Shown one piece after another: positions 1 through 8,536 of a DNA stretch of 64,000 nt. This DNA comes from Fimbriimonadaceae bacterium. Its GTDB lineage: Bacteria > Armatimonadota > Fimbriimonadia > Fimbriimonadales > Fimbriimonadaceae. Both the position numbers and the translations under genes were made by a program. Each line of letters opens with the position of its first letter. Position 1 is the stretch's first letter. A model generated the notes under the pieces. It worked only from the letters and a program-made list of their open reading frames with translations, was not told where the DNA came from and did not search any database. The stretch is taken from positions 62,001 to 126,000 of the forward strand of contig JAIBBE010000107.1 in NCBI GenBank assembly GCA_019694835.1, in the 5' to 3' direction.

Positions 1-77
1 TAGTCTTCTATACCCCGGAAAACCCCGCGCGGAGTGTCCTGAAGTGCGACTCGTGTTGTCGGAACCCCGAAAATTAT
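1..77. other. Window edge, no gene seen
   Basis: 77 bases beyond the regulator stop; no partial reading frame or structured element is supported. Confidence 0.4.
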
Positions 78-578
78 CTACTCGGCCAGTGACTTCACGA
101 GCTTCTGTAGAGACTTGGACGCGTCGACAAGCTCCTTTTTGAGCTCGCTGTTCGCGGCGATCTCGATGGCGCTCTTTTCGGTCAGAACGAAGCGGTGGAC
201 GTTACCGTTGCGGGCGGTGCCATTTCCGACAGCGTAGGCTCGCCGACGTTCGCGGACGACTCGGGTGGGCAACCACTCCTCGATACGCTTGGCGTAAGCA
301 TCAGGCGAACCGTTGCGGGCCTCGGCAAGCTCTTGCGTGATCCGATCGAGCTTCCAGCCCTTGTCCTGCAACATCCTTGCACCGAGAATGCATACCAGGT
401 GCTCATAGCCGTACCGGGCGAATTTCGGTGCGCCGTAGGGTCGGCTGAGAACACCCTGCCCCACATAGTAGCGGATGGTCCTGACCGTCATATCCTCATC
501 ACCCATGAGGCTATTCACCGCCGCCAGGAGTTCGTTGACCGTGTACGGCGCTTTGGCCTTGTATTCAGATAACCGCAT
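78..578 (-). CDS. MerR-like helix-turn-helix regulator
   Basis: Predicted DNA-binding regulator of 166 residues. Residues about 10-75 read as a MerR-type winged helix: YTVNELL, then TVRTIRYYVGQGVL, then an aromatic/arginine turn (FARYGYEHL) and a helix ending in LDRITQEL. The C-terminal half has no MerR metal or ligand motif and looks like a short helical oligomerisation tail. The start is uncertain. The ATG at 578 follows AAAGGAG with only one base of spacing, which is tight. The frame stays open to 668, but those extra 30 residues (rich in M, C and N) do not look like part of the family. It stands alone, divergent from the aldolase gene, so its target cannot be deduced from context. The HTH assignment is fairly secure; the regulated function is unknown. 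Confidence 0.72.
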   Translation of the reverse strand: MRLSEYKAKAPYTVNELLAAVNSLMGDEDMTVRTIRYYVGQGVLSRPYGAPKFARYGYEHLVCILGARMLQDKGWKLDRITQELAEARNGSPDAYAKRIEEWLPTRVVRERRRAYAVGNGTARNGNVHRFVLTEKSAIEIAANSELKKELVDASKSLQKLVKSLAE

Positions 579-810
579 GCTCCTTTCTAATATGGATTTC
601 GAAGCCATAAAGTTCATTGCACGGACACAATTGCGGATTACGTCGCCATTCTCTATGCACATGGGCATCTGGATAAGACCATCGCAGAATGCCTAGCGGA
701 CTGCTAAGGAGACCCAACCATGGGCTCGTCATACCTTGTCATCCGACTCAAATCAGCCAAAATACAACCATAGCGCTCGGCGGCGTGGCCGGGCCGTAGG
801 AGTACACCAC

Positions 811-1890
811 ATGGCAACAGTCGCATCTACCTCGCTCGACCGCATCGTTCAGCTTCTCGGAGAGGACGCCGCACTGCTCGATCACAAGCCGATCGTCAGC
901 AGGTCGCACCTCCATCTGCCCGGATCGGACTTCGTCGACCGCATCTTTGCTCAAACCGACCGCAGTCCGCAGACTCTCCGGAGCCTGCAGGCACTGTTCG
1001 ACGCTGGGCGACTCGGCGGAACGGGCTATCTCAGCATCTTTCCGGTAGACCAGGGGATCGAGCACAGCGGCGGCGCAAGCTTTGCCAAGAATCCGATCTA
1101 CTTCGATCCGGAGAACATCATCAAGCTGGCGATCGAAGGCGGATGCAATGGCGTCGCGTCGACACTCGGTGTGCTCGGAGCTTGCAGCAGAAAGTATGCC
1201 CACAAGATCCCGTTCGTAGTCAAACTGAACCACAACGAACTCCTGACCTATCCCAATCAGTTCGACCAAGTGATGTTCGCCGACGTTGACCAGGCTTGGA
1301 ATCTCGGGGCCGTTGCGGTAGGTGCCACGATTTACTTTGGCAGCGACAACGCAACCCGCCAGATCGTCGAAGTGAGCCAAGCCTTTGCTCGTGCACACGA
1401 GCTTGGCATGGCGACGATCCTCTGGTGCTACCTCCGAAACAACGACTTCAAGACCGACAAGGACTACCATGTCGCGGCCGACCTAACGGGGCAGGCGAAC
1501 CACCTCGGCGTGACGATCGAGGCCGACATCATCAAGCAAAAGCTGCCGGAAAACAACGGTGGCTATCTCGCCCTCAATTCAGGCGACAGCAGCTACGGCA
1601 AGCTGGACAAGCGCATGTACAGCGACCTCGCCACCGACAACCCCATCGACTTGACGCGCTACCAAGTCTTGAACTGCTACATGGGCCGCGCCGGCCTCAT
1701 CAACTCGGGAGGCGCCAGTGGGGCCAACGACTTCGCCGACGCAGTGCGGACCGCCGTCATCAACAAGCGCGCTGGCGGGATGGGACTCATCTCGGGTCGA
1801 AAGGCATTCCAGCGGCCCATGGAGGAGGGCATCCAGATCCTTCACGCTATCCAAGACGTGTATCTCTGTGATGGAGTGACCATCGCGTAG
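811..1890 (+). CDS. fbaB: Fructose-bisphosphate aldolase class I (FbaB/DhnA type)
   Basis: Cytoplasmic glycolytic/gluconeogenic enzyme that interconverts fructose 1,6-bisphosphate with dihydroxyacetone phosphate and glyceraldehyde 3-phosphate through a lysine Schiff base. The 359-residue product matches E. coli FbaB along its length: [17 protein letters not shown] near residue 75, [18 protein letters not shown] near 135, [13 protein letters not shown] near 170, [11 protein letters not shown] near 225, [13 protein letters not shown] near 245 and [17 protein letters not shown] near 285. It ends [11 protein letters not shown], close to the E. coli C-terminus. The start at 811 is chosen because TAGGAG lies 8 bases upstream and the protein then begins where the family begins. 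The frame is open 25 codons further upstream, but that part has no counterpart. It is monocistronic and followed by a strong hairpin at 1980-2006. Confidence 0.96.
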   Translation: MATVASTSLDRIVQLLGEDAALLDHKPIVSRSHLHLPGSDFVDRIFAQTDRSPQTLRSLQALFDAGRLGGTGYLSIFPVDQGIEHSGGASFAKNPIYFDPENIIKLAIEGGCNGVASTLGVLGACSRKYAHKIPFVVKLNHNELLTYPNQFDQVMFADVDQAWNLGAVAVGATIYFGSDNATRQIVEVSQAFARAHELGMATILWCYLRNNDFKTDKDYHVAADLTGQANHLGVTIEADIIKQKLPENNGGYLALNSGDSSYGKLDKRMYSDLATDNPIDLTRYQVLNCYMGRAGLINSGGASGANDFADAVRTAVINKRAGGMGLISGRKAFQRPMEEGIQILHAIQDVYLCDGVTIA

Positions 1891-2249
1891 AGGGTGCCAT
1901 CGCCGGTGCGCGGTGGGGCAAGCTCAAACGCTTGAACCCACCTACTTGCCTGAGAGGGGGCGTGCCGGTGCCCTGCGAGAGTGCCTCCCCTAGCAGGGGA
2001 GGCACTGCTTTGTTGGCAATTCGAGCACAACTGGGCAGGCTTGGAACTTTAGCGAAAGCCTGGACGGTATCTACAGCCAGACACCTAATTAGTAAGAGTC
2101 GAATGACGAGGGTTATTTGCGGCCACACATATTGGCCTGCAATCCTCGTCTATTTTCTTATAACATTTGGAGATCAACAAGTTAGTGCTTGAGTAGTAAA
2201 TATCTGCTTCAGACCGAACTTTTCCAGATTGACTTCCGTCAACCCAAGC
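1891..2249. other. 358-bp intergenic region with terminator and possible 5' leader
   Basis: No gene is supported here. Besides the fbaB terminator, 2105-2150 can fold into an imperfect hairpin: GACGAGG pairs with CCTCGTC and encloses a nested GC-rich stem around GGCC. It is followed by TATTTTCTT. This could be a second terminator or a leader structure of the cassette starting at 2250. The DNA after 2080 is clearly more AT-rich than its surroundings, as expected for a promoter, but I cannot assign -35/-10 boxes with confidence. Confidence 0.4.
1980..2006 (+). terminator. Hairpin terminator after fbaB
   Basis: Perfect 12-bp stem (AGTGCCTCCCCT paired with AGGGGAGGCACT) with a three-base loop, 90 bases after the fbaB stop. 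It is followed by GCTTTGTTGG, a weak T-tract. Position and perfection support a transcription terminator. Confidence 0.75.
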
Positions 2250-2480
2250 ATGAGACTCTTCAACAGAAGTATGTCACTTATGCTCTTAGTGTTATCGATG
2301 GTCTTTCTTACAACGCCCGCTTCCGCGTACATCGACGGGGGCACCGGAAGTATGATCTTCCAGGCGGCAATCGCTGGTCTTCTTGGTGCGGCGTTCGCAG
2401 TTAAGTCATGTTGGGGCACAGTGCTGTCGACACTGCGCCGAAAGAACTCGGACCACCAGAAGAGTCAGTCTGAATTGTGA
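2250..2480 (+). CDS. Small membrane protein with YIDGGTGS motif
   Basis: Short protein (76 residues): a signal-like segment MRLFNRSMSLMLLVLSMVF ending near ASA, then YIDGGTGSMIFQAAIAGLLGAAFAVKSCW and a basic cytoplasmic tail. The Y-I/L-D-x-G-T-G-S motif followed by one hydrophobic helix is typical of small membrane proteins found beside methyltransferase and sulfatase genes. Their biochemical role is unknown to me. It overlaps the next gene by 4 bases (GTGA), so the two are translationally coupled. A TTG at 2229 and an ATG at 2271 are alternative starts; no start has a good ribosome-binding site. I chose 2250 because it gives a complete signal segment. Confidence 0.7.
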   Translation: MRLFNRSMSLMLLVLSMVFLTTPASAYIDGGTGSMIFQAAIAGLLGAAFAVKSCWGTVLSTLRRKNSDHQKSQSEL

Positions 2481-3838
2481 TTCGTGATCCCGCGTCGTTC
2501 CGCGATCCTGCGGGCCGCGTCTTTTATCGCAGCGGTGCAGTTTATCGAGCGATCAACGAATCCTATGCAGAGGACTACCAGTTCCTTATCGAGAGCGGAC
2601 TACATCAATCGCTTTCAGAAGACCGGCTCGTTGTGGATCATGTTCCCGCGGAGAGCAGCCTCGATGCTAATGCTCATGCCGTAATCGAGCCTACACGAAT
2701 TCCCTTTGTCAGCTACCCCTATGAGTGGTCGTTTCACCAACTCAAGGACGCTGCCAAGACGGTACTGCAAGTCCAGAGACGAGCTATCGCCTTTGGCATG
2801 ACGCTGAAGGATGGCAGTGCCTATAACATACAGTTTCTCGACAATAGGCCGATTTGGATCGACACGCTTTCCTTCGAACGATGTGACGACTGTCGGCCAT
2901 GGATTGCCTACCGGCAATTCTGTCGGCATTTCCTTGCTCCAATCGCGATGATGAGTCTTATCGATCTGCGGCTGGGCACCATGTCTAAGCAATACCTGGA
3001 TGGTATTCCTCTCGATCTCGCGTCCAGCCTCTTGCCTTCCAAACTCTCCAAGCCGGGGCTTCAGCTTCACATACACATGCACGCCAAAGCTGATCGACAA
3101 TCAGCTGCTTCGGCACAACCTGGTCAAGCCAAGAACGTTTCCAGGGCAGGCCACCTTGCCCTCTTGGAAAGTCTCGAAGGCACTATCGATGGCCTCAAGC
3201 CCAGAAACCGGTCCACCGAATGGGGTGACTATGAGAATCGTCACAGATATTCTCCGACCGCTTGGGAAGACAAGGCGTCCATTGTCGAGGCATTACTCCT
3301 GATCGCGAAACCCGATACGGTGTGGGACTTGGGAGCCAATGCCGGCCGTTTCTCTCGAATTGCCGCTGGCCTGGGTGCATCGGTCGTCGCTTGGGATCTC
3401 GATCCTGAGGCAGTCGACCAACACTATCTCGCTTTACGTGAACGGCCCGATTCCTCGATCTTGCCACTGGTGGTGGATTTGACGAATCCTAGCCCAGCTT
3501 TAGGATGGGCGCTGGAAGAGCGGCGCTCTTTTTTGCAGCGGGGACCCGTCGACGCTGTCATCGCGCTTGCGGTGATCCATCACTTGGCGATCGGCAATCA
3601 AGTGCCCTTCGACATGATCGCTGACTTCTTTGCACGCTTGGGACGCTGGCTCATCATTGAATTCGTGCCGCGTGAAGATCCGCAAGTGCAACGACTTCTT
3701 CGGGGAAGAACGGAGGAATTTAGCTGGTACGGAGAGGAAGCCTTGGAACGGGCGTTGCTCGGTCGATTCGAAAGAGTCGAACGGCGACCTATTACTGATT
3801 CTGGTCGGGTGATCACGCTATGGAAACGCCAAAGCTAA
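2477..3838 (+). CDS. SAM-dependent methyltransferase, envelope-cassette type
   Basis: Predicted class I methyltransferase of 453 residues. The N-terminal 240 residues are a conserved accessory region (YPYEWSFHQLKDAA; FLDNRPIWIDTLSFE) seen in proteins often annotated as NoeA-like. The Rossmann core follows: TVWDLGANAGRFSRIAAGLG near residue 278 binds SAM, VVAWDLDPEAV carries the acidic residue of strand 2, and ALAVIHHLA is the motif around strand 4. It starts with GTG overlapping the preceding stop and overlaps the sulfatase-like gene by 19 bases, so three genes form one unit. The substrate is not evident. The pairing with a membrane phosphatase/sulfatase-superfamily enzyme suggests modification of a surface glycan or lipid head group, which is inference. 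Confidence 0.85.
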   Translation: MIRDPASFRDPAGRVFYRSGAVYRAINESYAEDYQFLIESGLHQSLSEDRLVVDHVPAESSLDANAHAVIEPTRIPFVSYPYEWSFHQLKDAAKTVLQVQRRAIAFGMTLKDGSAYNIQFLDNRPIWIDTLSFERCDDCRPWIAYRQFCRHFLAPIAMMSLIDLRLGTMSKQYLDGIPLDLASSLLPSKLSKPGLQLHIHMHAKADRQSAASAQPGQAKNVSRAGHLALLESLEGTIDGLKPRNRSTEWGDYENRHRYSPTAWEDKASIVEALLLIAKPDTVWDLGANAGRFSRIAAGLGASVVAWDLDPEAVDQHYLALRERPDSSILPLVVDLTNPSPALGWALEERRSFLQRGPVDAVIALAVIHHLAIGNQVPFDMIADFFARLGRWLIIEFVPREDPQVQRLLRGRTEEFSWYGEEALERALLGRFERVERRPITDSGRVITLWKRQS

Positions 3839-5367
3839 GGAGCGTGGTGCCGATTCATCCGCCGCTCATTGCAGTCTATCCGGTACTTGCAATCTATTCG
3901 GCGAACATGTCGCTCTGGTCCTCCTCCGAATTGTGGATGCCGCTTCTTGTCAGTCTCATCTCGTCGCTTGGTCTGTGGTCCCTTGCTGCTCTGTTTGGGC
4001 GCTCTTGGTTGCGTGGCGCGCTGGTCGCCACTGGGATAACCGTCTGCATCTTTCTCTTCCGAGATGTAACCGAGACAGTAGGATTATGGGGCTGGATCGG
4101 GGCTAGCTTGCTTACGGTGTTTCTTTGTGCAAGGACCTGGAAAGGAATGGGTCTGATAACACGCTTCCTCAACGCTACTGCCGTGATTCTCGTCGTGTTA
4201 AGCCTAGCCTCCATCCTGCAAACTGGTCTGCGCATTCGGGAGCGCATTGCTCGGTCCGCGAAACCTGCCATCCCATCTACGGCGCGCGTGACTGCCAAGT
4301 CCCTGCCCGATGTCTTCTACATTATTCTTGATGGTTATGGTCGGTCTGACGAACTCCAAAGGGTCTTCGGAATCGATAACAGACCGTTCCTGAAGCAACT
4401 CGAATCCTTGGGATTCATCGTATGCACCGACAGCTATGCGAATTACGTACAGACCGAGATTTCCTTGGCTTCGTCACTCAACTTGGATTATGTCGAGAAC
4501 CTGTTCAAGAGTTCTGGCACTCCGGCGGTAGATCGTGCATCACTCGATCGGATGATCGACGCAAGCGTCGTTGCCCGCCAGTTCTCAGAGAGAGGTTACG
4601 TTTTCGTGGCCGTCACAACCGGATTCCCGGCGCTGGAATTCCAAACGGCAGACATCACCCTACCCGCTCAAAAGCACTCTATGTTGCTCGGTGCAACCTT
4701 GATGCAGCTCACTCCGTTGCGGGAGAGTGGAAAGCTTGTGCAGTCGCAATTCGACGAGCGCCGCAAACTCTTAAAGTCTGGGATCCAGACGCTCGGTGCA
4801 TTGAGCAAACGTGGGTCGCGGCCGAGATTCGTGGTCGCCCATATTCTTGCCCCTCATCCGCCTTTCGTCTTTGGTCCAAACGGGGAGGAGAGGCGACCCA
4901 ACACGCAATACTCCTACGCAGACGGATCACACTTTTTTGCGAATGGAGGAACCGAGGATGCGTATCGCTCGGGCTATCGGGACCAGCTTGAGTGGCTCAA
5001 TTCCTCCCTGATTCCCCAGCTAGAGGCCCTCTGCAAATTGCAGCCTCCTCCGATCTTGATTCTGCAGGGTGACCATGGCTCCAAGCTGATGCTGGATCAA
5101 GAGTCCGCTACCCAAACCGACGTGAGAGAGGCGTTCGCAAACTTGATGGCGCTCAAAGTGCCCGAAGACCTTCGTCAAGAAGTCCCGATGAACTTGACCC
5201 CAGTGAACATCTTCCGGATTCTGATGAACGCAATCTTTGACACCAATTCGGCCATCCTGCCGAATCGATCGTACTTCTCTGCCTGGAGTCAGCCGATGCA
5301 GTTCACCGATGTCACCAAGCGACTGGATGAACAGGAGACCGTGCAGCAACTGCCACTTCAAAGATAG
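3820..5367 (+). CDS. Membrane-anchored sulfatase/phosphoethanolamine-transferase-like protein
   Basis: 515 residues: several N-terminal membrane helices (about residues 10-130), then an exported alkaline-phosphatase-superfamily domain. PDVFYIILDGYGRSDELQ near 162 carries the first metal aspartate; VAHILAPHPPFVF near 340 and LILQGDHGSKL near 412 carry the later metal-binding His/Asp motifs. The Cys/Ser that becomes formylglycine in true sulfatases is not apparent in a C/S-x-P-x-R context. Transferase or phosphatase activity is therefore as likely as sulfatase. It is the last gene of the three-gene cassette, overlapping the methyltransferase by 19 bases. Its stop overlaps the convergent nucleotidyltransferase gene by 10 bases (5358-5367), so no terminator separates them. 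Confidence 0.8.
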   Translation: METPKLRSVVPIHPPLIAVYPVLAIYSANMSLWSSSELWMPLLVSLISSLGLWSLAALFGRSWLRGALVATGITVCIFLFRDVTETVGLWGWIGASLLTVFLCARTWKGMGLITRFLNATAVILVVLSLASILQTGLRIRERIARSAKPAIPSTARVTAKSLPDVFYIILDGYGRSDELQRVFGIDNRPFLKQLESLGFIVCTDSYANYVQTEISLASSLNLDYVENLFKSSGTPAVDRASLDRMIDASVVARQFSERGYVFVAVTTGFPALEFQTADITLPAQKHSMLLGATLMQLTPLRESGKLVQSQFDERRKLLKSGIQTLGALSKRGSRPRFVVAHILAPHPPFVFGPNGEERRPNTQYSYADGSHFFANGGTEDAYRSGYRDQLEWLNSSLIPQLEALCKLQPPPILILQGDHGSKLMLDQESATQTDVREAFANLMALKVPEDLRQEVPMNLTPVNIFRILMNAIFDTNSAILPNRSYFSAWSQPMQFTDVTKRLDEQETVQQLPLQR

Positions 5368-6755
5368 CGTGGTGGAGATGCGGTTCCTTTGAGCAACGCG
5401 ACGGCGGCCTGTTTGTCCCCCGGGGTCAATTTGCCTTCGAGCACTTGCTCGAGGAGCCAGGCTTTTGCCCTTCCGACCTCGGGGCCTGGCTCCAAGCCGA
5501 GTGCGTCCATGATCTCCCGGCCGGAAAGAGGGCTCACCAGGGTCGAAAGCGGGGTCGCTCGCTGGACGGCCTCGATCTGTCGGCGGATCGGCGTAAGGTC
5601 AAGTCGTCGAACCCCCGGCCGAAGTGAGGCCGCATCGGCTTCAACCAAGGCCAAGAGTCTTTCGAGGTCAGATCCCATGTCGCGAATGACGCGACGGGCG
5701 GCGGTTGGAGTGAAGGTGGGCGAACTGCCAAGTCGCATGTGATTCTTGACAAGTCGAGCCACCCGATCCGCGATCTCGCCGGAGAAGCGCATCTGCAGCA
5801 GCCACGCGTGGCTCATCTCGGCTCCAATCACCTCGTGACTGAAGAACCGGGTGACTCCTCGCTCATCGAGAACTGCTGTCGGGGGCTTTCCAACATCGTG
5901 AAGGAGGGCTGAGAGTGTGAGAATGAGGTCGCCAACGCCCGCGTTGCGCACGACGAGCAGGCTGTGCTCCCAAACGTCGAGGTGGTGATATCCGCCCTGC
6001 TGAACTCCTGCCATCGCCACGCATATGGGTGCAAACTGAATCAAGAGCCCAAGATGGAGCAGGTCGGCAAGAGCCCGATCGGCGACCGCGAGCAGGAGCA
6101 TCTTCTGGAGTTCATCCCGAATACGCTCTCGACTGATGATTGCGAGCCGGTGTGACTCTTGCCGGATCGATTCCGCCAGGCCGACCGCATAGTCGAAGCC
6201 TAGCTGATGCCGAAATCGAACAGCCCTCAGCATCCTGAGCGGATCCTCTGAAAACGTCTGTGCGGGGTCAAGGGGGGTCCTGAGCGTCCTGGCTTCCAGA
6301 TCGGCCAAGCCGACACCAAGCGGATCGGCCACTCCTTGTCCGTGTAAGCCAAACAGGAGTGCATTGCATGTGAAGTCGCGTCTTCTGGCATCTTCGAGCA
6401 GAGTGGCGGGTTCGACAGTGGGCTTCCTCGAATCCCCTCGGTACGATTCCTTTCGGGCCGCCACAAACTCCATGGTCGAGCCCGCGACGTGAAGCATGGC
6501 GGTTCCAAACTGCTCATACAGGGCTGGAGCCGTCTCGGCAAGGCCGCGTCGAACCAAGAGTGCAACCAAGCCGTCACTCGTCAGACGATTGACTCCCTGG
6601 GACGGCCCGATCACGATGTCAAAGTCGGGAGATGTGCTCCGGCCTAGAAGCTCATCGCGCACGGCTCCTCCCACGACCCAAAGGCTGCCCTCGAATTCTG
6701 TGCCATGAGTCGCCTGGGCAAGCGCGCGCAATGGCTCGTGCCGCAGCATATCCAT
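5358..6755 (-). CDS. cca: CCA tRNA nucleotidyltransferase family protein with HD domain
   Basis: Class II nucleotidyltransferase of 465 residues that adds CCA (or part of it) to tRNA 3' ends. The head contains WVVGGAVRDELLGR (residues about 26-39), the G-G-x-V-R-D nucleotide motif, and then SPDFDIVIG with the two catalytic aspartates. CNALLFGLHGQGVADPLG, then TFSEDPLRMLRAVRFRHQLG near residue 165, form the neck with the ED/RR-type base-selecting region. An HD domain follows (residues about 230-340): HHLDVWEHSLLVV and LSALLHDVGKPPT. HD-containing members include full CCA enzymes, A-adding enzymes and poly(A) polymerase relatives. Specificity cannot be fixed without seeing whether a second homologue exists in the genome. 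Confidence 0.88.
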   Translation of the reverse strand: MDMLRHEPLRALAQATHGTEFEGSLWVVGGAVRDELLGRSTSPDFDIVIGPSQGVNRLTSDGLVALLVRRGLAETAPALYEQFGTAMLHVAGSTMEFVAARKESYRGDSRKPTVEPATLLEDARRRDFTCNALLFGLHGQGVADPLGVGLADLEARTLRTPLDPAQTFSEDPLRMLRAVRFRHQLGFDYAVGLAESIRQESHRLAIISRERIRDELQKMLLLAVADRALADLLHLGLLIQFAPICVAMAGVQQGGYHHLDVWEHSLLVVRNAGVGDLILTLSALLHDVGKPPTAVLDERGVTRFFSHEVIGAEMSHAWLLQMRFSGEIADRVARLVKNHMRLGSSPTFTPTAARRVIRDMGSDLERLLALVEADAASLRPGVRRLDLTPIRRQIEAVQRATPLSTLVSPLSGREIMDALGLEPGPEVGRAKAWLLEQVLEGKLTPGDKQAAVALLKGTASPPRYL

Positions 6756-6821
6756 GGTTTCATTCTAATGGATCGCGGGGAGGGAGCGACATTTTTGCCG
6801 CCTGTCAAGAATAATGGGGAC

Positions 6822-8495
6822 ATGGCGAATGAACGGATTCCTCACCCATCGGCGATTACCCGTCGGGATTTCTTCAAAGCGGGCGCTTCGGTCTTGGCCG
6901 GAAGCACGGTCTTGGGAGCACTGCAAGGATGCGGAGGCTTCTCGGACGGAATCGGCCTGATCACCGATCGCTATGTTCTCGACGTTCAGTTTAGGGAGCT
7001 GATGGTCGGCAGCCGACGCTGCAGACTGCGATGCTACAACGGCCAGGTACCCGGGCCAACCATGCGCACGGCTCCCGGGCATCGGTTCCATGTCCGCATT
7101 GAAAATGGTCTGCCTCCTAACAAGGATCCCCAAATGGGCGGGGGTGGTGGCGGGCATGTGATGGGGCGTGCTCACCCCGGCGAAAGCGTATTCGAACAAA
7201 ACACGCCGCATGCGTTCAACACCACGAACCTTCATGTTCATGGCCTTCAGGTGAGCACGCATCTCTTCGAACCGTTTGGCACGTCGGATCCGATGGCTCC
7301 ACTGTTGGCGATCGAACCGGGGGAGGCCTTTGAGTACAAGTTCGTGCTGCCGGAGGATCACCCGTCCGGGCTCTATTTCTACCACCCGCATTACCACGGC
7401 TCCACGCTGCTGCAGGTCGTGAACGGAATGGCCGGAGCGATCATTGTCGAAGGCCCGATTGATCGTGTTCCTGAAATTGCTGCCGCCCGCGAAATTCCGA
7501 TTTACATTACTGACCTTGGACTTTGCCCCTCGCCGGAGGACCCCAATCTTTGGCAGAACGACCCGACCCCGGGCAAGTATTTCAACTCACAGACTGGCCT
7601 GCCGCTCGACGGCTACATGTTGGGCAACTATATGCTCCAGATGTTTCTCGTGAATGGGCAGCCCGTGTTCGAGGAGGACTTCTCGACCGGCCAGCAGGTG
7701 AACGTCCAACTTCCGGTTCCCTCGGTCTCGATTCGACCGGGAGAAGTGGTGAGACTCAGAATTCTGAACGGGTCGAGCGACAGCTACATCCCGGTGAACC
7801 TCGAAGGTCATACGATGCACGTCATCGCCCTCGATGGCATCAACTTCCTCGCCCCACGTCCCGTCGACTACGATCCGAACGAACAACAGCTTCAATTGGC
7901 CGCCGCCAATCGTGGCGAAGTCCTGATCAAGGGCAGTGCGCCGGGTCGGTATCGGCTGTACCAGCCGGCTCACAATGAGCAGTTCGGGCCGAGCCCTGAG
8001 AAGCATCTCATGGACATCGTCGTCGAGGGCGAGCCGACCGACATGGCGATTCCAAGCGCGCTTCCAAAACCGGTACGCGAGTACCCCTTGCTCAGCGACT
8101 CACCGGTTAACGGCTATCACAGTGTTCAATTTAAGGTCACGTTCCCGTACAACGAACTCCCGACCGGAGTGGGGTTCTTCCTGAACAACCTGCTTTACGA
8201 CGAGTTCCGCATCGATCATGTCGCCCACATCGGTGACGTCGAGGAGTGGACGCTCACGAACGTCAGCGGCGAGGGACATCCGTTCCATATCCATGTCAAC
8301 TCCTTCGAGTTAATGTCGATTGGCGGGGTCAAACAGACGCCTGGCACGTTCAAGGACGTCCAGTGGATCCGACCGAATGAACCGGTCGTGATCCGCATGC
8401 GCTTCAAACAATGGACCGGCAAGACGGTCTATCACTGTCACATCCTCCCTCACGAGGACACGGGCATGATGCAAAACTTCATGATTCGCCGCTAG
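6822..8495 (+). CDS. Tat-exported multicopper oxidase
   Basis: Periplasmic or surface multicopper oxidase of 557 residues, possibly acting on Cu(I), Mn(II) or phenols with O2 reduced to water. The start at 822 codons-frame ATG (6822) gives a Tat signal, ITRRDFFKAGASVLAG, ending around a possible lipid-attachment cysteine (LGALQGCGG). All copper ligands are present: HVHG near residue 139, HPHYHG near 188, HPFHIHVNSF near 486 and HCHILPHEDTGMM near 538. The last supplies the type 1 Cys/His and axial Met. A glycine-rich loop (MGGGGGGHVMG, about residue 105) is inserted near the first motif. The gene stands alone and ends 7 bases before a perfect hairpin shared with the convergent transporter gene. 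The frame is open 39 codons upstream, but only the chosen start puts the Tat motif near the N-terminus. Confidence 0.92.
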   Translation: MANERIPHPSAITRRDFFKAGASVLAGSTVLGALQGCGGFSDGIGLITDRYVLDVQFRELMVGSRRCRLRCYNGQVPGPTMRTAPGHRFHVRIENGLPPNKDPQMGGGGGGHVMGRAHPGESVFEQNTPHAFNTTNLHVHGLQVSTHLFEPFGTSDPMAPLLAIEPGEAFEYKFVLPEDHPSGLYFYHPHYHGSTLLQVVNGMAGAIIVEGPIDRVPEIAAAREIPIYITDLGLCPSPEDPNLWQNDPTPGKYFNSQTGLPLDGYMLGNYMLQMFLVNGQPVFEEDFSTGQQVNVQLPVPSVSIRPGEVVRLRILNGSSDSYIPVNLEGHTMHVIALDGINFLAPRPVDYDPNEQQLQLAAANRGEVLIKGSAPGRYRLYQPAHNEQFGPSPEKHLMDIVVEGEPTDMAIPSALPKPVREYPLLSDSPVNGYHSVQFKVTFPYNELPTGVGFFLNNLLYDEFRIDHVAHIGDVEEWTLTNVSGEGHPFHIHVNSFELMSIGGVKQTPGTFKDVQWIRPNEPVVIRMRFKQWTGKTVYHCHILPHEDTGMMQNFMIRR

Positions 8496-8502
8496 CCCAT
8501 GG

Positions 8503-8530
8503 CCCCCTCTCCACTTCGGTGGAGAGGGGG
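8503..8530. terminator. Bidirectional UUCG hairpin between convergent genes
   Basis: Perfect 12-bp stem CCCCCTCTCCAC/GTGGAGAGGGGG closed by a TTCG tetraloop. It lies 7 bases after the multicopper oxidase stop and 6 bases before the stop of the convergent transporter gene. No T-tract on the plus side. The C/T-rich sequence resembles the repeats at 30547-30707. Confidence 0.75.
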
Positions 8531-8536
8531 CTCGCG

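Noticed and set aside
5758..6060. Possible broken gene in the nucleotidyltransferase (short alternative frames)
   Set aside because: The main frame is uninterrupted and contains all motifs in order.
7100..7200. Glycine-rich insertion in the multicopper oxidase as a possible frameshift
   Set aside because: The frame is continuous and the copper-site motifs on both sides are intact.
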